Shown: positions 36,228 through 45,363, numbered from the stretch's first letter. The stretch: DNA of 64,000 bases from Rhizobium johnstonii 3841 (GCF_000009265.1 NC_008380.1:4464501-4528500), one strand, 5' to 3'. Notes: generated by a model not told the origin, from the letters alone. Program-made: numbers and translations.

Positions 36228-36362
36228 TGAAAATGTACACGCATTCCGAATTCTGACAAGACGGTTTCTGAAAAGACTCGATGGTGAGCTTCAATATACT
36301 GATATTACTTGCTTATTTAGATATTGCCATTGCCATACTGTTTGTGTAATCGTGTGCACAAT
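36228..36362. promoter_or_regulatory. Divergent promoter region with possible LacI-type sites
   Basis: The 202 bases between the binding-protein and oxidoreductase genes are AT-rich and contain AATGTACACGCATT (36232-36245) and the palindrome TGTGCACA (36353-36360), one near each gene. They share TGT-n-CAC character. They are possible operators for the downstream LacI protein (37399-38397), but the match is weak. Confidence 0.3.
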
Positions 36363-36381
36363 GTATTCAGGGAGGAATTTC

Positions 36382-37389
36382 ATGTCTGAGAAATTGCGCC
36401 TCGGCGTCATCGGCGCTGGCTTGAAGGCGGCGGAATATGCCGAGAGCTGGGTCAAGATGCCGGAGATCGAATTCGCGGCACTCGCCGACACCACGGCGGC
36501 GTCGCGCCAGCGCCTGATCGACGTCTGCCTCGCCGCCGGCGCACCAGAACCAAAGAGCTTCGAGGACTATCGTCAGATGCTTGCCGAATGCCGGGGCGAA
36601 CTCGACATCGTCTACGTCTCAACCCCGCATGCCTTCCATGCCGAGCAGGCAACTGCCGTCGCCGAGGCTGGCCTCGATCTCTTCCTGGAAAAGCCGATGG
36701 TGACGACGGTCGCTGAAGCCGAGAGGCTGATCGCCGCACAGAAAAAGAGCGGCGTCACCATCGTCACCGCCTTCCAGGGCGGCCTGTCGCCGCTGGTATT
36801 CGACACGCGCCGGCGGGCTCTCGCCGGCGAATTCGGCGAGCTGATCGCCATATCGGGCATGATCTGGGAAAGCTGGTCGTCCAACTACGACGGCCATTGG
36901 AAGCAGCAGCCTGACATCTCCGGCGGCGGCTTCATGTTCGACACCGGCGCCCATATGATGAACACCGTCTGCCTGCTCGCCAATTCCGATTTCGACAGCG
37001 TGTCGGCCTATATGAACAATCACGGCAGACAGGTCGATATCGCCACCGCCGTCTCCGCCCGGCTGAAGAACGGCGCGCTGGCGACATTGACGGCCGCCGG
37101 CGAAGGCCCTCCGGGCTGCGCTTCCTATATCACCTTCTTCTATTCGAAGGCGATCGTGCGCATCGACGCCTGGGGCGGCTGGCGCGAGATCAGGATCGGG
37201 CGGACCGCCGAGCCGCGCGAGGAAGCCGAGATTCTCGGCAACCCGATGAAGAATTTCCTCGCCATTCGCGAGGGAAAGATGGAAAACTCCGGCTCCGTTG
37301 AAATGGGCCTCAGATTCGCTAGGCTATGGGATGCAATCAAGGAATCGGCAGCGGCCGACGGCGCTTCCGTCAGGATCGTCGCCCAATAG
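36382..37389 (+). CDS. Gfo/Idh/MocA-family sugar oxidoreductase (ThuB-like)
   Basis: This 335-residue NAD(P)-dependent oxidoreductase has the N-terminal Rossmann motif GVIGAGLKAAEYA, the family EKP motif (LFLEKPMVTT) and the active-site segment SGGGFMFDTGAHMMN with the catalytic Asp and His. The ATG at 36382 follows GGGAGGAATTTC; a longer upstream frame crosses the promoter. ThuB, the S. meliloti partner of ThuA, belongs to this family and oxidises the sugar at C3. Here the gene is divergent from the transporter-ThuA operon instead of lying within it. The next gene is a LacI regulator. Confidence 0.82.
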   Translation: MSEKLRLGVIGAGLKAAEYAESWVKMPEIEFAALADTTAASRQRLIDVCLAAGAPEPKSFEDYRQMLAECRGELDIVYVSTPHAFHAEQATAVAEAGLDLFLEKPMVTTVAEAERLIAAQKKSGVTIVTAFQGGLSPLVFDTRRRALAGEFGELIAISGMIWESWSSNYDGHWKQQPDISGGGFMFDTGAHMMNTVCLLANSDFDSVSAYMNNHGRQVDIATAVSARLKNGALATLTAAGEGPPGCASYITFFYSKAIVRIDAWGGWREIRIGRTAEPREEAEILGNPMKNFLAIREGKMENSGSVEMGLRFARLWDAIKESAAADGASVRIVAQ

Positions 37390-37398
37390 GCGCTGAAG

Positions 37399-38397
37399 AT
37401 GAGCGGAATGAATAGACGGCGGATCACCTCGAAGGAACTGGCGAAACTCGCCGGCGTCTCCTCCGCCACCATTTCCCGCGCCTTCTCGCCGGATTCGCGC
37501 ATCGGCAGCGCCACGCGCGACCGCATCCTCGCCGTCGCCCGTGAACATGGCTACCAGCCGAACGCGATCGCCCGCTCGCTGAACAACCAGCGCTCGCGGC
37601 TCGTCGCCCTCGTCGTCAATGCGATCGGCAACCCTTGCGAGGCTGAGGAGCAACAGCTTCTCGTCCACCGCCTGCAGGCCAGACAATTGCTGCCGATCAT
37701 CCTCTGCTGCGCCGATCATTCCGACCGGCTGCAACTGATGCGCCTTGCCTCCACCTATCAGGTCGATCACGTCGTCGTCTTCTCCGACATGGTGTCGATG
37801 CAGGATGCCGTCGATATTTTCCACACGACGAAGCCGATCATCGTCTCCTTCGAGCCGCTCGAAAACGAAAGCGTCTCCAGCATCCGCATCGACGGCGCTG
37901 AGGCCGCCGACGAGATCATCGACAAGATCGTCCGCGACGGCAAAAAGCGTTTCGCCTACCTCTCCGGCACCAATTCAAGCTGGATCGACAAGCTCCGGCG
38001 CAAATGGTTCGCCGATGCGCTGGCCAAGCGCGGCCTTGCCTTCGAGGCCCAGGCCTTCGGTGACTACTCCTATGATTCCGGCTTCAAGGAAGCCGTGCTC
38101 CTGCTGCACCGTGACAAGGTCGACGCCATCATCTGCGGCAACGACGTCATGGCGATCGGTGCGCGCGATGCGGCCCGGCGGGTGCTCGGCAAGAACACGC
38201 CTGATGATATCGCCATCGTCGGCCAGGACGGCATTGCCATGGCCGCCTGGGATTGCAACGACCTCACCACGCTGAGCCTCGACCACGTCGCCTTCATCGA
38301 TGCCGTCGTCGAACTGATCGAACGCCATGACGCCGAGGTCGAAGGCCCGCACAGCATCACGCTCACCTGCACCGCCCGCTGGGGCTCAACCGCCTGA
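37399..38397 (+). CDS. LacI-family regulator of the ThuA-type sugar cluster
   Basis: This 332-residue regulator has an N-terminal LacI helix-turn-helix (SKELAKLAGVSSATISRAFS, residues about 11-30), the hinge helix QPNAIARSLNNQRS, and a sugar-sensing domain with VAIVGQDGIAMA-like C-terminal features (IAIVGQDGI). It starts nine bases after the oxidoreductase gene, so the two are cotranscribed. It probably controls the divergent transporter operon. ATGs at 37399 and 37408 are both possible; the first was taken. Confidence 0.8.
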   Translation: MSGMNRRRITSKELAKLAGVSSATISRAFSPDSRIGSATRDRILAVAREHGYQPNAIARSLNNQRSRLVALVVNAIGNPCEAEEQQLLVHRLQARQLLPIILCCADHSDRLQLMRLASTYQVDHVVVFSDMVSMQDAVDIFHTTKPIIVSFEPLENESVSSIRIDGAEAADEIIDKIVRDGKKRFAYLSGTNSSWIDKLRRKWFADALAKRGLAFEAQAFGDYSYDSGFKEAVLLLHRDKVDAIICGNDVMAIGARDAARRVLGKNTPDDIAIVGQDGIAMAAWDCNDLTTLSLDHVAFIDAVVELIERHDAEVEGPHSITLTCTARWGSTA

Positions 38398-38399
38398 TG

Positions 38400-38500
38400 C
38401 ATGTCGCCTGGAAGTGTACAGCGGTTCCGGGATGACGACATGCATGAAAAAAGCTAAAGCCGTCGCATGATTCAAGTTCGCTGTGACGTGCTTTAGCGGC
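38400..38500. repeat. Dispersed rhizobial intergenic repeat
   Basis: The segment after the LacI gene contains AAGTGTACAGCGGTTCC, GACATGCATGAAAA and the partial inverse GCTAAAGC...GCTTTAGC (38453-38460 and 38491-38498). This order of blocks resembles repeats commonly found between Rhizobium genes. The call is from memory of such elements. Confidence 0.45.
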
Positions 38501-38532
38501 TCGCTCATCCATTGCATCGAGGAGGAATACCG

Positions 38533-38598
38533 ATGACCAGACTTTCACGCGCCGAGAGGCGCCGCAATGTCCCTGATGCCGTAATCTGGAGAGCCTGA
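38533..38598 (+). CDS. Possible 21-residue leader peptide before the GH2 gene
   Basis: The ATG at 38533 sits at ideal distance behind a strong GAGGAGGA ribosome site and opens a 21-codon frame, MTRLSRAERRRNVPDAVIWRA, ending at TGA 38596-38598. The GH2 start codon follows one base later (38600) and has only a weak site of its own (TCTGGAGAGCC inside the small frame). Translation of the leader could couple or tune GH2 translation. The peptide is arginine-rich (six of 21), with three in a row. I do not recognise it, and it may simply be a relic of a misplaced start. Confidence 0.4.
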   Translation: MTRLSRAERRRNVPDAVIWRA

Positions 38599-38599
38599 A

Positions 38600-40843
38600 A
38601 TGCGTTCCGTCGTTTCCTTCAATGAAGGCTGGAGTTTCCACGAGGGCTTCGGCCAGCGTTTGCTCGAAACTTTCGATACTGCCAAATCGGTCAGCCTGCC
38701 GCATACCGCCGTCGAACTGCCCTTCAGCTACTTCGACGAGACCAGCTATCAGCGCGCCTTTACCTATCAGAAGGTGCTGCGCTGGCTGCCGGAATTCGAG
38801 GGCCGCGAGGTCTCGCTCGTCTTCGACGCCGCCATGGCCGACAGCGTCGTCTATCTGAACGGCGAAGAAATCATTGCCCATAAGGACGGCTACACCCCCT
38901 TCGAGGCCCGCCTTACCGGCAAGCTCGTCAAGGGCGAGAACCTCGTCACCGTCAAGATCGACGGCAGCGAGAACCCCGACATTCCGCCTTTCGGCGGCCG
39001 CATCGATTATCTGACCTATGCCGGCATCTACCGCGATGTCTGGCTGAAGGTCACCGACCCGGTCTCGATCCGCAATCTCAAGATCGAAACCACTGACGTT
39101 CTTCGCCCGGAGAAATCGGCGACCATACGCGTCGACATCGCCAACCCCGAGGGCCGCAGCTTCTCGGCGACCGTCACCGCCACGCTGAAACAGGCCGACG
39201 GCACGGTGGTCGCCACTGCCGCGACCGAAACGATCGGCAGCCGCACCACGCTCTCCTTTGGCGGCCTCACCGGCATCGCCCTCTGGGACATCACCGATCC
39301 CAAGCTCTATGACGTCACCGTCGAGCTCAGGACCGAACACGGCTCCGACCGTATTTCCACCCGGTTCGGCTTCCGCACCGCCGAATTCACGCCGGAAGGT
39401 TTCCTCCTCAACGGCAAGCCGCTGAAGCTGCGCGGCCTCAACCGTCACCAGGCCTTCCCCTATGTCGGTTATGCCGCCGGCCGCTCTGCCCAGGAGCGTG
39501 ACGCCGACATCATGAAGACGGTGCTGAAGTGCAATATCGTCCGCACTTCGCATTATCCGCAGTCGAAATGGTTCCTCGATCGATGCGACGCTATCGGCCT
39601 GCTCGTTTTCGAGGAGATCCCCGGCTGGCAGCATATCGGCGATGCCGACTGGCAGCAGGAATCGATCAAGAACGTCCGCCGCATGATCGAGCGCGACTGG
39701 AACCACCCCTCGATCATCATCTGGGGCGTGCGCATCAACGAATCGCAGGATGATCACGATTTCTACGCCGAGACCAACCGGCTCGCCCGCGAACTCGACA
39801 GCACCCGCCAGACCGGCGGCGTGCGTTATCTCACCGAGAGCGAGCTGCTCGAAGACGTCTACACGATGAACGACTTCATCCTCGGCAACGAGGAACTGCC
39901 GGGCGCCAACCGCCCGCGCACCGCGCTGCGCGCCCAGCAGGAAAATACCGGACTATCGCACAAGGTGCCGTACCTCATCACCGAGTTCAACGGCCACATG
40001 CACCCGACGAAGATCTATGACCAGGAGCAGCGGCAGGCCGAGCATGTGCGCCGGCACCTGGAAGTGCTGAATGCCGCCTATGGCGATCCTGATATCTCCG
40101 GTGCCATCGGCTGGTGCATGTTCGATTACAACACCCACAAGGATTTCGGCTCCGGCGACCGCATCTGCTATCACGGCGTGATGGACATGTTCCGCGAGCC
40201 GAAATTCGCGGCCTATGCCTATATCAGCCAGTGCGACCCTTCCGAGGAGATCGTCATGAAGCCGGTGACCTTCTGGGCGCGCGGCGAACGCAATATCGGC
40301 GGCGTGCTGCCGCTGATCATCCTGACCAACTGCGACGAGGTGGAGCTGCAATATGGCGCGCTCAGCAAGCGCATCGGTCCGGATCGCGAGAACTACCCGC
40401 ATCTGCCGCACCCGCCCGTCGTGCTCGACCATCGGCACTTCACCGCCGATGAGCTCGGCACCTGGGGTCTCGAATGGATCGACGGCACCTTCACCGGTTA
40501 TATCGGCGGCGAGCCGGTGGCCAGCCTGACGCTGGCGGCCGATCCGCTGCCGACGACGCTGGAAGTGGTTGCCGACAGCTCGACGCTGAGGGCCCGCGAA
40601 CGCGACAGCACACGCGTCATCATCCGCGCCCTCGACCAGCGCGGCCAGCGCCTGCCTTTCATGAACGACAGCATTTCGCTGAAGGTTCACGGCCCGGCAA
40701 GGATCGTCGGCCCGACCAATGTGCCACTGCAGGGCGGCACCGCCGGTTTCTGGCTGGAGGCGACCGGGTTCACCGGCGAGATCACCGTCGAAGCGATTTC
40801 CACGCGTTTCGCGCCGGTGACGCTCGGCGTGACGGCTGCCTGA
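38600..40843 (+). CDS. Glycoside hydrolase family 2 protein (beta-galactosidase/beta-glucuronidase type)
   Basis: This 747-residue GH2 enzyme cleaves a beta-linked galactoside, glucuronide or mannoside. An N-terminal sugar-binding jelly roll (residues about 1-160), an immunoglobulin-like domain and the catalytic barrel (from about 270) are visible. The acid/base is E381 in WGVRINES and the nucleophile is E462 in LITEFNGH. A further C-terminal domain (DUF4982/Ig-like, about 570-747) follows. There is no signal peptide, so it acts in the cytoplasm on imported glycosides. It converges with the ATPase gene of a CUT1 importer seven bases away. Confidence 0.85.
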   Translation: MRSVVSFNEGWSFHEGFGQRLLETFDTAKSVSLPHTAVELPFSYFDETSYQRAFTYQKVLRWLPEFEGREVSLVFDAAMADSVVYLNGEEIIAHKDGYTPFEARLTGKLVKGENLVTVKIDGSENPDIPPFGGRIDYLTYAGIYRDVWLKVTDPVSIRNLKIETTDVLRPEKSATIRVDIANPEGRSFSATVTATLKQADGTVVATAATETIGSRTTLSFGGLTGIALWDITDPKLYDVTVELRTEHGSDRISTRFGFRTAEFTPEGFLLNGKPLKLRGLNRHQAFPYVGYAAGRSAQERDADIMKTVLKCNIVRTSHYPQSKWFLDRCDAIGLLVFEEIPGWQHIGDADWQQESIKNVRRMIERDWNHPSIIIWGVRINESQDDHDFYAETNRLARELDSTRQTGGVRYLTESELLEDVYTMNDFILGNEELPGANRPRTALRAQQENTGLSHKVPYLITEFNGHMHPTKIYDQEQRQAEHVRRHLEVLNAAYGDPDISGAIGWCMFDYNTHKDFGSGDRICYHGVMDMFREPKFAAYAYISQCDPSEEIVMKPVTFWARGERNIGGVLPLIILTNCDEVELQYGALSKRIGPDRENYPHLPHPPVVLDHRHFTADELGTWGLEWIDGTFTGYIGGEPVASLTLAADPLPTTLEVVADSSTLRARERDSTRVIIRALDQRGQRLPFMNDSISLKVHGPARIVGPTNVPLQGGTAGFWLEATGFTGEITVEAISTRFAPVTLGVTAA

Positions 40844-40849
40844 CGGTCG

Positions 40850-41965
40850 TCAAGCGATCCGGGCCTGGCTATTGGGATCGAAGAACACGGCCTTGTCGAG
40901 GTTGAATGCGAGGCGGGTGTTTTGTCCTGGAGCGATGCCGGTATCGGCACGAAGGCGGGCGACGACGGATTTGCCGCCGAGCTTGGTGACGGCGAAGGTG
41001 TCGGAGCCGGCCGGTTCGACCACCTCGATCAGACAATCGCCCTCGGTCAGCGAGCGCGCCTTGCGGTCGGCGCCATCGGGATCGGTCAGCGCCTCCGGGC
41101 GGATGCCGAAGATCACCTGTTTGCCGGTATAGGCGGTCAGGCCGTCATTGCCTGATATGACTGGCAGTCGGAGCGGGGCGGCATTCGGCCGCTCCAGCGA
41201 GACTTCCAGCCCGCCGGCGCCGTTTTCGACGGTGGCGTTGAGCAGGTTCATCGCCGGCGATCCCATGAAGTCGGCGACGAAGATGTTGGAAGGGCTGTTA
41301 TAGATCTCGGCCGGCGTGCCGAACTGCTGCAGCACGCCGTCCTTCAGCACGGCGATCTTGGTCGCCAGCGTCATCGCCTCGATCTGGTCATGGGTGACAT
41401 AGACGAAGGTGGTGCCCATGCGCTGATGCAGCCGCTTGATCTCGGTGCGCATGTCGACCCGCAGCTTGGCGTCAAGATTGGAGAGCGGCTCGTCGAACAG
41501 GAAGACCTGCGGATTGCGCACCAGCGCCCTCCCCATGGCGACACGCTGGCGCTGGCCGCCGGAGAGCTGGCTCGGCTTGCGGTCGAGCAGATGGCCGATC
41601 TGCAGCATGTCGGAGACTTGGGCGATCGCCCTGGCACGCTCCTCCTTCGGAACGCCGCGGATCTCCATGCCGAAGGCGATGTTGCCCGCCACCGTCATGT
41701 TCGGATAGAGCGCATAGGACTGGAACACCATGGCGATGTCGCGCTTGGAGGGATGCAGGCCGCTGATGTCGCGTCCGTCGATCTTGATATCGCCTGAGGT
41801 GATCGTCTCCAGCCCGGCAATGGTGTTGAGCAGCGTGGACTTGCCGCAGCCGGACGGGCCGACCAGCACGAGAAAGCCGCCCTTTTCGAGTTCGAGGTCG
41901 ATCCCCTTGAGAATGTCGACGGCGCCGAAGCGCTTTTTGAGACCGGAGATTTCGAGGAAGGCCAT
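40850..41965 (-). CDS. Sugar ABC transporter ATP-binding protein (CUT1)
   Basis: This 371-residue MalK-type ATPase has Walker A GPSGCGKST (about 36-44), LSGGQRQRVAMGRA, FLFDEP, VTHD, and a C-terminal TOBE domain with FGIRPEALTDPD. It is the last gene of the operon binding protein-permease-permease-ATPase, three bases after the second permease gene. Its stop codon is seven bases from that of the convergent GH2 gene. Confidence 0.87.
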   Translation of the reverse strand: MAFLEISGLKKRFGAVDILKGIDLELEKGGFLVLVGPSGCGKSTLLNTIAGLETITSGDIKIDGRDISGLHPSKRDIAMVFQSYALYPNMTVAGNIAFGMEIRGVPKEERARAIAQVSDMLQIGHLLDRKPSQLSGGQRQRVAMGRALVRNPQVFLFDEPLSNLDAKLRVDMRTEIKRLHQRMGTTFVYVTHDQIEAMTLATKIAVLKDGVLQQFGTPAEIYNSPSNIFVADFMGSPAMNLLNATVENGAGGLEVSLERPNAAPLRLPVISGNDGLTAYTGKQVIFGIRPEALTDPDGADRKARSLTEGDCLIEVVEPAGSDTFAVTKLGGKSVVARLRADTGIAPGQNTRLAFNLDKAVFFDPNSQARIA

Positions 41966-41968
41966 GGA

Positions 41969-42913
41969 TTACCCTTTGACAGCGCCCGCCATCAGACCGC
42001 GCACGAAGTAGCGGCCGGCGAGGATATAGACGATGAGCGTCGGCACGGCTGCGATCATCGCAGCCGCCATGTTGACATTGTATTCGACGACGCCCGTCGA
42101 GGTGTTGACGACATTGTTCAGCGCCACCGTCATCGGCATGGTGTCACCGGTGCCGGCGTAAGCCGAGGCAAACAGGAAGTCGTTCCAGATATTGGTGAAC
42201 TGGTAGATCACCGTGACGACGATGATCGGCAGCGAGTTCGGCAGCATGATGCGCCGGAAGATCTGGAAGAAGCTGGCGCCATCGACCTGGGCGGCCCTGA
42301 CCAGTTCGGTCGGAAAGGCCTCGTAGAAATTGCGGAAGAACAGTGTCGTGAAGCCCAGGCCATAGACGACATGGACGAAGACCAGATTGATCGTCGGATT
42401 GCCGAAGCCGAAGTTCCACCCCGTGGCATTCTGCAGCGTCATCCCGAAGCGGCCGAGCGAGCCGAGGATCGTTGCCATCGGCAACAGCACCGACTGGAAC
42501 GGGATGAAGCAGGCAAACAGCATCAGCCCGAACACCAGTGTGTGGCCGGGAAAGCGCCATTTGGTCAGCACATAACCGTTCAGCGCCCCCATGATGGTGG
42601 AGATCGCGACGGCCGGAACGACCATCTTGATCGAGTTCCAGAAGTAGCCCTTGATGCCGGCGCAGGTCAGCCCGACGCAGGTCTCGCCCCAGGCCTTGAT
42701 CCAGGGATCGAAGGTCGGCGATTGCGGCAGCGCCAGCATGTTGCCGTTCTGGATCTCGTCCATGGTCTTGAACGAGGTCGTCAGCATGACGAAGAGCGGC
42801 ATCAGATAGAGGACGGCGAAGATCAGCAGCAGGCCGTAGATGACGGTGCGGCCGATCCAGCGGGTGTTGGTGCTGTTCTGCGAGATTGCTATCGGAGAGG
42901 TCACGCTGCTCAT
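41969..42913 (-). CDS. Sugar ABC transporter permease (MalG-like)
   Basis: This 314-residue inner-membrane permease has a first helix at about residues 22-45 and a large periplasmic loop containing two cysteines (ETCVGLTCAG). Further helices follow, with the EAA loop VRAAQVDGASFFQIFRRI. The C-terminus RGLMAGAVKG is typical. It overlaps the upstream permease gene by four bases (ATGA), so translation is coupled. Confidence 0.86.
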   Translation of the reverse strand: MSSVTSPIAISQNSTNTRWIGRTVIYGLLLIFAVLYLMPLFVMLTTSFKTMDEIQNGNMLALPQSPTFDPWIKAWGETCVGLTCAGIKGYFWNSIKMVVPAVAISTIMGALNGYVLTKWRFPGHTLVFGLMLFACFIPFQSVLLPMATILGSLGRFGMTLQNATGWNFGFGNPTINLVFVHVVYGLGFTTLFFRNFYEAFPTELVRAAQVDGASFFQIFRRIMLPNSLPIIVVTVIYQFTNIWNDFLFASAYAGTGDTMPMTVALNNVVNTSTGVVEYNVNMAAAMIAAVPTLIVYILAGRYFVRGLMAGAVKG

Positions 42914-43863
42914 CGCGCCTTCTCCTTCAGTTCGGAATAGAGATAGGGAACGATGATCGCCGAGATCGTCATCAGCATGATGATGGCGCTGGCCGAGCCG
43001 ACGGCCATCTCGTTGCGCTTGAAGGTGTATTCATACATGAAGTTGGACGGCAGCCAGGCCGAGCCGCCGGGGCCGCCCGAGGTCAGCGCCACCACCAGAT
43101 CGTAGGACTTGATCGCCATATGGGCGAGCACGATGAAGGCCGACAGAAAGATCGGCCGCAGCAGCGGAATGACGATGCGCCGATAGAGCTGGAATGGCGA
43201 GGCGCCGTCGATCTGCGCTGCCTTCATGATCTCGCCGTCGATGCCGCGCAGTCCCGCCAGGAACATCGCCATGACGAAGCCCGACGCCTGCCAGACGCCG
43301 GCGATGACGACGGTGTAGATGACGAAGTCCTTGTTCTTGATCCAGTCGAAGTGGAAGCTCGTCCAGCCGAAGTGGTGCAGCGTCTGTTCCAGCCCGAGGC
43401 CGGGATCGAGGAACCATTTCCAGGCAACGCCTGTCACAATGAAGGAGAGCGCCATCGGATAGAGGAAGATCGGCCGCAACACGCTCTCGCCGCGGATCTT
43501 CTGGTCGAGCAGGATGGCGAGGAACAGGCCAAGTGCCAGGCAGATGCCGACATAGAGAAAGCCGAAGATCGCCATGTTGGTGATCGAGGTGTACCAGGAA
43601 GACGGCGGATCGCTCTCGAAGGTCCAGCGCCACAGCCGCTGATAAGCGCGTGGCCCCGTCAGCGCATAGGAGGGGAATGTCTTGGAATTGGTGAACGACA
43701 GATAGGCCGTCCAGACGATGAAGCCGTAGACGAAGATGATAGTGATGACGAAGCTCGGCGCCAGCACGATCTTCGGCAGCGCATCCTGCAGCCGGCCCCT
43801 CAACGAGATCCCCGTCGATTGCCGCGGCGTCAGAACCGGATCGGTGGTCGCAACAGTGCTCAT
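42910..43863 (-). CDS. Sugar ABC transporter permease (MalF-like)
   Basis: This 317-residue inner-membrane permease has the first helix at residues about 30-52, the loop AYLSFTNSKTFPSY, and an EAA loop MKAAQIDGASPFQLYRRI. It is of the type that accompanies glucose/mannose importers (Gts family). It is the first permease gene after the binding-protein gene, across a 136-base gap with a strong hairpin. Confidence 0.86.
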   Translation of the reverse strand: MSTVATTDPVLTPRQSTGISLRGRLQDALPKIVLAPSFVITIIFVYGFIVWTAYLSFTNSKTFPSYALTGPRAYQRLWRWTFESDPPSSWYTSITNMAIFGFLYVGICLALGLFLAILLDQKIRGESVLRPIFLYPMALSFIVTGVAWKWFLDPGLGLEQTLHHFGWTSFHFDWIKNKDFVIYTVVIAGVWQASGFVMAMFLAGLRGIDGEIMKAAQIDGASPFQLYRRIVIPLLRPIFLSAFIVLAHMAIKSYDLVVALTSGGPGGSAWLPSNFMYEYTFKRNEMAVGSASAIIMLMTISAIIVPYLYSELKEKAR

Positions 43864-43952
43864 GGAATGTCATCTCCTTCCCGCAATCGGCCCTGCATGA
43901 TCGGCTCTGCATCGGGCATGATTGTCCGCGCATGATCGGCGCGAAGCCTGAA

Positions 43953-43979
43953 GCTTCCCCGCGGAGCACGCGGGGAAGC
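43953..43979 (-). terminator. Strong hairpin between binding-protein and permease genes
   Basis: GCTTCCCCGCG (43953-43963) and CGCGGGGAAGC (43969-43979) form a perfect 11-bp stem with a 5-base loop, 20 bases after the binding-protein stop. The U-run is weak (CUUCAGG follows), so partial attenuation or 3'-end protection is more likely than full termination. Confidence 0.6.
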
Positions 43980-43999
43980 ATTTGTCATCACACGTGGTC

Positions 44000-45259
44000 T
44001 CAGCGGGCGTCGTCGATCGCCTGGACGAGCTGCTTGACGGCTTCGTCGGAGGTCTTGATCTGGCCGTGGACGAACTTCGAGACGACATCCTTATAGGCAT
44101 TGGCGATGGCCGGAGGCGCACCGTACCCTTGCGCCAGCGAGCCGAACAGCGTGCCGCCCTCATTGGCTGCCTTCAGGTCGGCGATGCCCTTCTTGCCGCA
44201 GGCGTCGAAGTCGGTGTCGGGAACGTCGGTGCGAGCCGGCACCGAACCCTTGACGACGTTGAAGGCCGACTGGAAGCTCTTCGACAGCGTTGCCGTTGCC
44301 AGCGCCACCTGAGCGGCCTTGCGGTCGTCGGGAACGTTGAACATGCCGAACATGTCGGAGTTGTAGACCACGCTGCCGTCGGTGCCGGGGAAACGGTAGC
44401 ACAGGAAGTCGGTATCAGGCGTCTTCTTGGCGGCGACGAATTCGCCCTTGGCCCAGTCGCCCATCACCTGCACCAGCGCATCACCCTTGATGACCATGGC
44501 GGTCGCCAGATTCCAGTCGCGGCCCGAGAAGTTCGGGTCGACATATTTGATGATCGTGGCGAGGTTATCGAACGACTTCTTCATCGTGTCGGACTTCAGC
44601 GATTCCTCGTCGAGGTCGTTGAAGGCCTTCTTGTAGAACTCCGGACCGCCGGTCGACAGCACGATGGAATCGAACATCGTTGCCTCCTGCCAGTTCTGGC
44701 CACCAAGCGCCAGCGGGATGACGCCTGCGGCCTTCGCCTTGTCGAGCAGGGCGATCAGCTCGTCGAAGGTCTTCGGCTGAGTGCCGCCGATCTTGTCCAT
44801 CACAGCCTTGTTGATCCACAGCCAGTTGACCGAGTGGACGTTGACGGGAGCTGCGACCCATTTGCCGTCATAGACCGAGAACTTCTGCAGGGCTGCCGGA
44901 ACCGACTTGTCCCAGCCTTCCTTCTTCGCCGTCTCCGTCAGATCGCCCATGACGCCGGCCTGGGCATAATCGAGTACGGTATAGCCCAGCATCTGCGAGG
45001 CTGTCGGATAGGTGCCGGCCGCAACCATCGCCTTCAGCGCCGTCATCGCCGCATCGCCGCCACCGCCGGCAACCGGAACGTCCTTCCAAGCAAAACCTTC
45101 CTTCGAAAGATCCTGCTTCAAGACGTTCAGCGCAGCCGCCTCGCCACCAGACGTCCACCAGTGCAGCATCTGCACTTCCTTGACGTCAGCAGCGTGGGCA
45201 GCACTGAGGCCAGCCATCATCACGACAGCAACAGCTGCCGAGCTCAAAAACTTGTTCAT
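44000..45259 (-). CDS. Periplasmic sugar-binding protein (GtsA-like, glucose/mannose type)
   Basis: This 419-residue solute-binding protein has a Sec signal peptide (MNKFLSSAAVAVVMMAGLSAAHA) and a mature start with VQMLHWWTSGGEAAALNVL. That segment and VAGGGGDAAMTALKAMV match what I recall of GtsA-type glucose-binding proteins of Pseudomonas and Thermus. The ATG at 45259 follows CGGGAGGAAATTC. It is the first gene of its importer operon, divergent from a LacI regulator, and matched operator sequences lie between them. Glucose or mannose is the best guess for the sugar. Confidence 0.84.
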   Translation of the reverse strand: MNKFLSSAAVAVVMMAGLSAAHAADVKEVQMLHWWTSGGEAAALNVLKQDLSKEGFAWKDVPVAGGGGDAAMTALKAMVAAGTYPTASQMLGYTVLDYAQAGVMGDLTETAKKEGWDKSVPAALQKFSVYDGKWVAAPVNVHSVNWLWINKAVMDKIGGTQPKTFDELIALLDKAKAAGVIPLALGGQNWQEATMFDSIVLSTGGPEFYKKAFNDLDEESLKSDTMKKSFDNLATIIKYVDPNFSGRDWNLATAMVIKGDALVQVMGDWAKGEFVAAKKTPDTDFLCYRFPGTDGSVVYNSDMFGMFNVPDDRKAAQVALATATLSKSFQSAFNVVKGSVPARTDVPDTDFDACGKKGIADLKAANEGGTLFGSLAQGYGAPPAIANAYKDVVSKFVHGQIKTSDEAVKQLVQAIDDAR

Positions 45260-45363
45260 GAATTTCCTCCCGTTTGTAAATCGGCGGCGGGACCTCCCTG
45301 CCGCCCGATGCTTCCCGCCATTGCAGCGGTCAGCATACGGCCGCGCTCCTCCGCGCGGTTGCT

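Noticed and set aside
43895..43939. Repeated GCATGATCGG units suggestive of a small array
   Set aside because: Only two exact and one partial copy with irregular spacing; not a CRISPR array.
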